Positions 53,014 to 57,927 of a stretch of DNA of 57,927 nucleotides are shown here, piece after piece. Position numbers and translations under genes: made by a program. How positions within the stretch are numbered: the first letter of the stretch is position 1; each line of letters begins with the position of its first letter. The notes beneath the pieces are model-generated. The model was not told the origin of the DNA. It searched no databases and saw only the letters and a list, made by a program, of their open reading frames with translations. The DNA is taken from the NCBI GenBank assembly GCA_964507245.1, contig CAZDQC010000006.1, forward strand, positions 1-57,927. Reading direction: 5' to 3'. The stretch is from GCA-2731375 sp964507245 (lineage in GTDB: Bacteria > Pseudomonadota > Alphaproteobacteria > GCA-2731375).

Positions 53014-54710
53014 AGATCATTTCCAATTACTGGAAGCCACCAATCATCGGCGCGATTGCTCGAAATTTCGCCAATTAGTGGCGCCCCTTGAAATAATGCG
53101 ATACGGGTCCATCGATCTGATTTTGGGTCAAATTTCGAAGCACCAAAGAATGAAAGTTTGCAACGAAGCATATCAATCGGCATGCAGTCTTCACCAATCA
53201 AGTTGTCGCGGATTTCAGAATATAGGTGAATTTCAGTCGCTTGTACGCGCCTCGTAATGTAGCGATGGCATGGATGTTGAATGAGAAATTCTGCAACCGT
53301 ATTTGCGTTTGGTGTTAGTTTTAGATCACTGGCCAATGACTGAACACGTCTTGCCAAATCAAGTGGAAGTTCCAGATCGGCTCCTGGCTCTTCCAAACGG
53401 ACGCCTAGCCGCGGCTCTAACTTCTCTTCGGATACATACCAAAAATAATGTTCTGCTGCCGCCTTCTCAAAATCTATGTCTAGAGCCCACTGATAATTTT
53501 TTTCAATCAATTCACTCAACTCAGCAACAGATTTTGCAGGCCCAAGAAGAAGCGTAGAGTTGCTTGACATTTCGTCAGCAAGATCATCGATTAACTGACC
53601 ATGGGGTTCCATAATTAGTGCAACGATGAGTTCTTGGCATTCTTGAGACCAACAAGCAGAATGCCGTACCAAACGGTCCCAGGGATAGGGCGCTTCTAGA
53701 CCTCCGAGAGTTGTCCAAGTTTCAACCTCTTTAAATTCACGCCTCAAAGTTTTAATGCGACCCATCTGGCGCACATCTTCCACATTCCATTGGTCAAGAT
53801 GTCGCCGCGCACGGATGATGAGTTTTCTAATATTTTTTTCACATTCCGTGTCTGAAATTTCAATGGCCCTCAATCGGGCAAGCGCAGTTTCCCGCGCCAT
53901 CATCCAGTTGTTAATTAGGATGGGATGATTGACAAGAAAAGGGGCCATGCCAAGGCCGGTTGCATTGCCTATACCCAAATGCCGCATTAGTCGCCGGTCA
54001 AGTGGTTTAAATGTCTCGGGGGCCCGACATTTGGCAATATATTCCACAAGATCGTGTGTAAACCCCCGTATCAACCATACCGTTAGCATTTCTGCCTGAA
54101 ATGGAGCAAGAAATCCTGGTCGGTCGACGATACGTTGCCGATCAGCAGTTCCAAATTTACCATTTCCATAGACTGCCGTTGTGCGCATTAAGTAACCAAC
54201 TGATGAGATCAAATCTTCGTCGGGTTGTTTACCGTTTGCTAAATTATCAACAACATGTTCAAAAATGCGCACCGATTTGTTGGCTCGGCTCAATATGAGG
54301 TCGCTTGCCATAAAGCGACCAGCCTCCTGCATTGGTGCATTATTCTCGAGGCGTTCTAACTCAGCCTTGTTAGGAATTCCGTCATAAAGAACGTAGCTGG
54401 TATCCCATGCCTCTGCGATAACTCGATCAGTACGACGCTCCGGCGCAAGTATTATCGAAAAGGCGACAAGACTGTAATAATGTCCGCCAAGACAAACAGA
54501 ATAGATCGCGCGCCCGAAACCTTCTTTATCAATTTCCCACAATGGCCGTATTATTTTAGCCTTTTGATCTGCTAAAAAGCGGATCATAGTGCGCGAGAAA
54601 CTCAGTCTTGTTGGAAAGAAGGCTCCCATGCGGCTAAGGCGCATTACTTCTTCTGCTGGACGTAATGCGACTTGGGGACAGGGTTTGTTAGATTTTGCGC
54701 TTGTTGTCAA
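53010..54710 (-). CDS. Large conserved-looking protein of unknown function, coupled to DUF3726
   Basis: 566 residues, no signal peptide, no clear membrane helix, and no motif I can assign. Composition is that of a soluble globular protein: many Trp, Arg and Glu, with blocks such as GGHYYSLVAFSIILAPERRTD, WDTSYVLYDGIPNK, GFTHDLVEYIAKCRAPETFKP, and PYPWDRLVRHSACWSQECQE (each separate). The N-terminal 100 residues contain RPLWEIDKEGFGRAIYSV. It shares ATGA with the DUF3726 gene. Position beside the betaine transporter suggests a link to uptake or catabolism of the same compound, but this is inference only. Confidence 0.7.
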   Translation of the reverse strand: MTTSAKSNKPCPQVALRPAEEVMRLSRMGAFFPTRLSFSRTMIRFLADQKAKIIRPLWEIDKEGFGRAIYSVCLGGHYYSLVAFSIILAPERRTDRVIAEAWDTSYVLYDGIPNKAELERLENNAPMQEAGRFMASDLILSRANKSVRIFEHVVDNLANGKQPDEDLISSVGYLMRTTAVYGNGKFGTADRQRIVDRPGFLAPFQAEMLTVWLIRGFTHDLVEYIAKCRAPETFKPLDRRLMRHLGIGNATGLGMAPFLVNHPILINNWMMARETALARLRAIEISDTECEKNIRKLIIRARRHLDQWNVEDVRQMGRIKTLRREFKEVETWTTLGGLEAPYPWDRLVRHSACWSQECQELIVALIMEPHGQLIDDLADEMSSNSTLLLGPAKSVAELSELIEKNYQWALDIDFEKAAAEHYFWYVSEEKLEPRLGVRLEEPGADLELPLDLARRVQSLASDLKLTPNANTVAEFLIQHPCHRYITRRVQATEIHLYSEIRDNLIGEDCMPIDMLRCKLSFFGASKFDPKSDRWTRIALFQGAPLIGEISSNRADDWWLPVIGNDL

Positions 54711-55208
54711 TTGGCCGCCTGTCCGAAAGATAGTGTCATAGATGCTAAACCAGCATAATTCTACAATTATCGCAATTTTGTCACGGGAGAAGCTGGCAAT
54801 AAGCAGCCCTAGGCAAGGTTTGCAACGTCTGTATTCTCCCTAATTACATAGGTTACTCAAGCAAACCGAACCCGAATTCTGCACTATTGATATCATTGAA
54901 CCATACGAAACACCGACATTATACGAACCTTTTGCGAAAAACAGTTGCCAGTTAAGCTGGGATTGATTCAACTGGAGGAAAATAGTTTTTTCTTGTTCTT
55001 TTTCACGCTAGAAAAGCCTGTTGAGTGCGGTTTAATTAAATCTTGCTCAGATTTTGGTTTTAAAAAATAATTTTATTGGGTTGTTGATCCCTTAATCTGA
55101 AAAGGCCTTGGTTATACAAGAATAATATGCTAATCGAAGCCAATTATAATGAATTATTAAATTTGCAAGGTTTGAACTCGAACTTGTTTACTGGAGAAAA
55201 TTAAGTCC
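54711..55208. other. AT-rich intergenic region
   Basis: 498 bases between divergent genes, strongly AT-rich with T-runs around 54990-55080. Likely promoter DNA for both sides. I see no terminator, RNA gene or repeat worth naming. Confidence 0.4.
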
Positions 55209-55490
55209 ATGAATAAAAAATCCCTAACCAAAGGCCAGCTACGAAAGCTGAATGCTCTTCGCAAATCTCTTGGCAACCAGATAGCCGACAAAGCCTTCAA
55301 GGAATGGCAAAAGCAGCAAGCAAAGCAGGTTCCTGCCGAAAGAGCCGATCCAGTTGTAAATAAGCTGCTGGCTGCTCTAAAGGGACTAGAAAAAGATAAG
55401 TCGATCAATCTGGGTCGTAAGGGCTATGTGATTAAGCGGGCAAAAGGGCGTGGCGTGAAATCAGGCTTTGTCGTGGAGAAGATAAGTTAA
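55209..55490 (+). CDS. Small basic hypothetical protein
   Basis: 93 residues, Lys-rich and helical (MNKKSLTKGQLRKLNALRKS; KAFKEWQKQQAKQ; the C-terminal half GRKGYVIKRAKGRGVKSGF looks like beta strands). No recognised family; the charge would suit nucleic-acid binding. A GGAG lies 13 bases before the ATG, which is rather far. Its 3' end is part of the 55-bp sequence repeated across the assembly gap. Confidence 0.5.
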   Translation: MNKKSLTKGQLRKLNALRKSLGNQIADKAFKEWQKQQAKQVPAERADPVVNKLLAALKGLEKDKSINLGRKGYVIKRAKGRGVKSGFVVEKIS

Positions 55491-55504
55491 ATTGACCTGA
55501 GGTA
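55450..55504 (+). repeat. 55-bp contig-end overlap, copy 1
   Basis: Begins GTGGCGTGAAATCAGGCTTT and ends CCTGAGGTA at the first N. Identical to 55605-55659, including the end of the small hypothetical gene. Confidence 0.9.
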
Positions 55505-55604
55505 NNNNNNNNNNNNNNNNNNNNNNNNNNNNNNNNNNNNNNNNNNNNNNNNNNNNNNNNNNNNNNNNNNNNNNNNNNNNNNNNNNNNNNNNNNNNNNNN
55601 NNNN
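55505..55604. other. Assembly gap of 100 N
   Basis: Exactly 100 N, the conventional placeholder for a gap of unknown length. Identical 55-bp ends on both sides show that the two contigs overlap. Confidence 0.95.
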
Positions 55605-55659
55605 GTGGCGTGAAATCAGGCTTTGTCGTGGAGAAGATAAGTTAAATTGACCTGAGGTA
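55605..55659 (+). repeat. 55-bp contig-end overlap, copy 2
   Basis: Exact copy of 55450-55504 immediately after the gap. The length 55 is a common de Bruijn k-mer size. Confidence 0.9.
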
Positions 55660-55897
55660 ATTTAGTACAGATCACAGGCCAATAGTAGCTTGCAGGTGAT
55701 ATAGTTAGACTTGTCTTGGCGATTGAATGTCAAAACGCAGATTTCTTAAAACAAATTTAACAATATAAGTTGTTGCAATTTTGAGAAATTATTGCCTGAA
55801 CCTACCGCCGCGACACAGCCTAGTATCAATCTAGAATGAGTTAGCTTTTTTTACAAAGCACGATCAATAGTCCCGAATAGTTTGATGCCGAATTACC
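55660..55897. other. Intergenic region after the gap
   Basis: AT-rich bases between the small hypothetical gene and the convergent LivF gene. No terminator with a clear stem was found by eye. Confidence 0.35.
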
Positions 55898-56608
55898 CTA
55901 TGGTGTCAGGTAGCGCATAAAATCTGGATCGTCAGGGAGCTCACCAGAGGCGCCGTACATGACGACTTGGCCACGGTCCATCACATATGCGTGACTGGAG
56001 ATCCTGAGCGCCAGTTCAACATGCTGCTCTACGATAACCACACTAATCTGGGACGTCATCTCTTCCAACCGCTCAGCGATTTCCTCGACAACACCAATCC
56101 AAACGCCCTCAGTTGGCTCATCGAGTAGCAGCAATTTTGGATTTGAAAGCAATGCCCGGCTTATCCCAAGCATCTTGCGTTCACCACCGCTCAGTGTTCC
56201 GGCAATTTGGGACATGCGTTCGCCAATTTTAGGAAAAATTTCCACGACCCGGTCAAGACCCGATTTATCAGGATTACTCAGGCCGCCTACGATTAGATTT
56301 TCGCGGACAGATAAACTGCCGAATACCGCCTGTTCCTGGGGTACATAACCGAGCCCTTGGCGAATTCGCTGATGCGTAGGGATTTTAGTAACATCCGACC
56401 CATCCATCACCACTCGGCCCCGTTCAGGATCTAATTCTCCGACAATACTTTTCATCAAGGTTGTCTTACCGGCACCATTTAAACCTAGTATCGCGACCCC
56501 GCCAGTACGCGGGGCAACCAGTGATGCATCAAACAAAGCCTGGCTGGTTCCATAATAAGTGCACAGCCCTTCGACCTTGAGTATCGGATCTTCAGACACG
56601 GGTGACAT
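55898..56608 (-). CDS. livF: Branched-chain amino acid/urea-type ABC transporter ATP-binding protein LivF
   Basis: 236 residues from ATG 56608, chosen because AAGGAGG lies directly upstream. Walker A GLNGAGKTT, GYVPQEQAVFGSLSVREN, signature LSGGERKMLGISRALL and Walker B LLLLDEPTEGV identify LivF/UrtE. Usually Gly/Leu follows DEPTEGL; here VWIGVVEEI is a variant. It powers uptake of amino acids, urea or amides. Overlaps LivG by 17 bases. Substrate not determinable, as the binding protein lies outside the window. Confidence 0.88.
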   Translation of the reverse strand: MSPVSEDPILKVEGLCTYYGTSQALFDASLVAPRTGGVAILGLNGAGKTTLMKSIVGELDPERGRVVMDGSDVTKIPTHQRIRQGLGYVPQEQAVFGSLSVRENLIVGGLSNPDKSGLDRVVEIFPKIGERMSQIAGTLSGGERKMLGISRALLSNPKLLLLDEPTEGVWIGVVEEIAERLEEMTSQISVVIVEQHVELALRISSHAYVMDRGQVVMYGASGELPDDPDFMRYLTP

Positions 56609-57326
56609 AAACCTCCTTGACGCGTTTGCTTGTCTCGATTTGTTCGGGAGTGCCATTATCCAACACTTGACCCTGATCAAGCACGGTGATGACGTCCGAC
56701 AGGTCCTTGATAAAGTCTAAGTCATGCTCAACGATTAGCATCGAGCAACGCTCCTTAATCGGTCGCAGCAAATCCCCGGTGAGGCGCCTTTCCTCTGGGC
56801 TCATACCAGCCGTCGGCTCATCAAGCAAAAGCAGCCTTGGCCCTGGCGCTAAGGCCATGGCAATCTCCAGCCACTGCTGTTCTCCATGCGATAATTCACC
56901 AGCCAGATCGCTGGCTCGTGCTTCTATACGGAACTCGGCCAGGGTCTCCATTACTTTTGAATCCAGGCTCTCACGGGATTGAGAGCCCGCCAAACGTAAT
57001 AAAGGTTGCGTGGCCTGGAGACTCAGAAGAATGTTGTCATAGACGCTCAACTGATTGAACACGCTGGTAATCTGAAATTTCAGGCTCATGCCGCGACGCG
57101 CCCTAACCGCTGGCGGCGTTGTCGAAATGTCTTCATCCAGGAAGGTGAGTGTACCCTCTTCAGGATACTCGGCACCGGCTATACATTTTAGGAGTGTAGT
57201 CTTTCCAGAGCCGTTTGGTCCAATTAAGCCATGAAATTGCTGGCTCTCCACGACCAAATCCACCGAGTCCAAGGCATTTAGCTTACCATAGGATTTGCGC
57301 GCGCCTTTAACTTCGAGCAATGCCAT
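56592..57326 (-). CDS. livG: Branched-chain amino acid/urea-type ABC transporter ATP-binding protein LivG
   Basis: 244 residues: Walker A GPNGSGKTT, KFQITSVFNQLSVYDN, signature ELSHGEQQWLEIAMAL and Walker B LLLLDEPTAGMSPEE. The SHGEQQWLEIAM form of the signature resembles UrtD/LivG. Its ATG shares one base with the LivM stop (TGATG), so the three genes are translationally coupled. Confidence 0.88.
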   Translation of the reverse strand: MALLEVKGARKSYGKLNALDSVDLVVESQQFHGLIGPNGSGKTTLLKCIAGAEYPEEGTLTFLDEDISTTPPAVRARRGMSLKFQITSVFNQLSVYDNILLSLQATQPLLRLAGSQSRESLDSKVMETLAEFRIEARASDLAGELSHGEQQWLEIAMALAPGPRLLLLDEPTAGMSPEERRLTGDLLRPIKERCSMLIVEHDLDFIKDLSDVITVLDQGQVLDNGTPEQIETSKRVKEVYVTRV

Positions 57327-57927
57327 CAGTCGCCCCGCGAATCTGACTTACTATTAGCACCACGCCATCGAAAACTACCTATTCGTTCACGTTCCGAGAC
57401 GAGCATACCGAGCAGACCCGTCGGCCGGAACATGATCACGAGCAACAACAGGAACCCCAAAATAATTATCCAAAAATCTCGAAGATAATCGATCAATATT
57501 ATCGTCGCGAACTCGATCGCCGTGACACCAATGACCGGACCGATCAAAGTCGAAACGCCGCCGAGCATCACGTAAAGCATGGCCTGTGTCGAATAAATGG
57601 GTCCCATTAAGGCTGGCCATACGAAACCTTCGTGGAAGGCATATAGGCCACCCCCCAAACCAGCTATAGCGCCGCTCAGAGTAAAAATGATTGCCCTGGT
57701 CAATTGCACCTTATAGCCGAGAAAGGTAATTCGCTCCTCTCGTTCGCGAATTCCCGCCAATACCAGTCCAAATTGGGAACGCACCAGAAAGCGACAGCCA
57801 ACATAAACCACAACCAAAAACCCGAAGGCGAGATAGTAAAAACCCACCCCCTCGTACAAAGGCATGTCTCCGATTGTCAGTGCCTTAGTTACCGAAACAC
57901 CGTTCTGTCCGCCAAGGTAGTACCATG
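57326..57927 (-). CDS. livM: Branched-chain amino acid/urea-type ABC transporter permease LivM (5' partial)
   Basis: The frame is open to the window edge; about 199 C-terminal residues are visible, starting WYYLGGQNGVSVTKALTIGD. Hydrophobic helices (FYYLAFGFLVVVYVGCRFLV, AIIFTLSGAIAGLGGGLYAF, FWIIILGFLLLLVIMF) and the GGVSTLIGPVIG loop fit LivM/UrtC. The internal ATG at 57865 is not the true start. Confidence 0.85.
   Translation of the reverse strand, partial: WYYLGGQNGVSVTKALTIGDMPLYEGVGFYYLAFGFLVVVYVGCRFLVRSQFGLVLAGIREREERITFLGYKVQLTRAIIFTLSGAIAGLGGGLYAFHEGFVWPALMGPIYSTQAMLYVMLGGVSTLIGPVIGVTAIEFATIILIDYLRDFWIIILGFLLLLVIMFRPTGLLGMLVSERERIGSFRWRGANSKSDSRGD

Noticed and set aside
1..57927. 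CRISPR arrays, tRNA/rRNA genes, insertion sequences or prophage genes
   Set aside because: None seen: no regularly spaced repeats, no transposase or phage structural gene, and no tRNA-like cloverleaf recognised by eye.

Overview
The window looks like chromosomal DNA of an alphaproteobacterium, probably a free-living aquatic heterotroph from a draft or metagenome assembly. The support is the order DUF484–xerC next to a short transaldolase and priA, the alphaproteobacterial style of the proteins, and a catabolic gene content dominated by CoA-ester, quaternary-amine and one-carbon chemistry. The species cannot be named from the sequence. One 100-N gap (55505-55604) is flanked by an identical 55-bp sequence on both sides, so it is a scaffolding join and probably not missing DNA.

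Layout. 1-11.5 kb: partial esterase, crotonase, histidine phosphatase, ABC-F ATPase, FAH-family hydrolase plus phytanoyl-CoA dioxygenase-like pair, then housekeeping genes (xerC with a frameshift, DUF484, transaldolase, priA). 11.6-25.2 kb: a catabolic block with a TIM-barrel amidohydrolase, a minus-strand run (DUF35 protein, thiolase-like protein, luciferase-like oxidoreductase, GlcG-like protein, double-length CaiB CoA-transferase) and a divergent plus-strand run (HMG-CoA-lyase-like enzyme, biotin-dependent acyl-CoA carboxylase beta and alpha, amidase). 25.3-32.3 kb: a corrinoid methyl-transfer module with an MttB-superfamily methyltransferase read without an in-frame stop (hence not pyrrolysine), DUF1638 protein, RACo-like corrinoid activase, GlxA/GbdR-type regulator, methyl-THF:corrinoid methyltransferase and corrinoid protein. 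32.7-38.7 kb: a triple-Rid fusion, two hot-dog dehydratase genes, a second luciferase-like oxidoreductase, an acyl-CoA ligase and an acyl-CoA dehydrogenase. 39-55.5 kb, visibly more AT-rich: Rieske oxygenase, homocysteine methyltransferase, rhodanese, type III glutamine synthetase/GmaS-like enzyme, lipoprotein, a three-gene unit of two paired ferritin-like diiron proteins and an alpha/beta hydrolase, a membrane protein, an AHL-lactonase-like MBL enzyme, ProVWX-type betaine transporter, and a DUF3726 protein overlapping a large protein I do not recognise. 55.9 kb to the end: LivF-LivG-LivM, LivM cut by the window edge.

How the genes may work together. The corrinoid module has all core parts needed to move a methyl group from a quaternary amine to tetrahydrofolate: substrate methyltransferase, corrinoid carrier, THF-side methyltransferase and reductive activase, beside a regulator of the type that controls betaine/carnitine use. 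A betaine transporter, Rieske oxygenase, homocysteine methyltransferase and GmaS/GlnT-like enzyme lie downstream. My reading is that this is a betaine/methylated-amine utilisation region that combines an oxygen-independent corrinoid route with oxygen-dependent enzymes. The substrate is inference. The least explained parts are the two paired diiron proteins, one of which has lost a metal-ligand Glu, the 566-aa protein coupled to DUF3726, and the triple-Rid protein that has lost the RidA arginine in every repeat.
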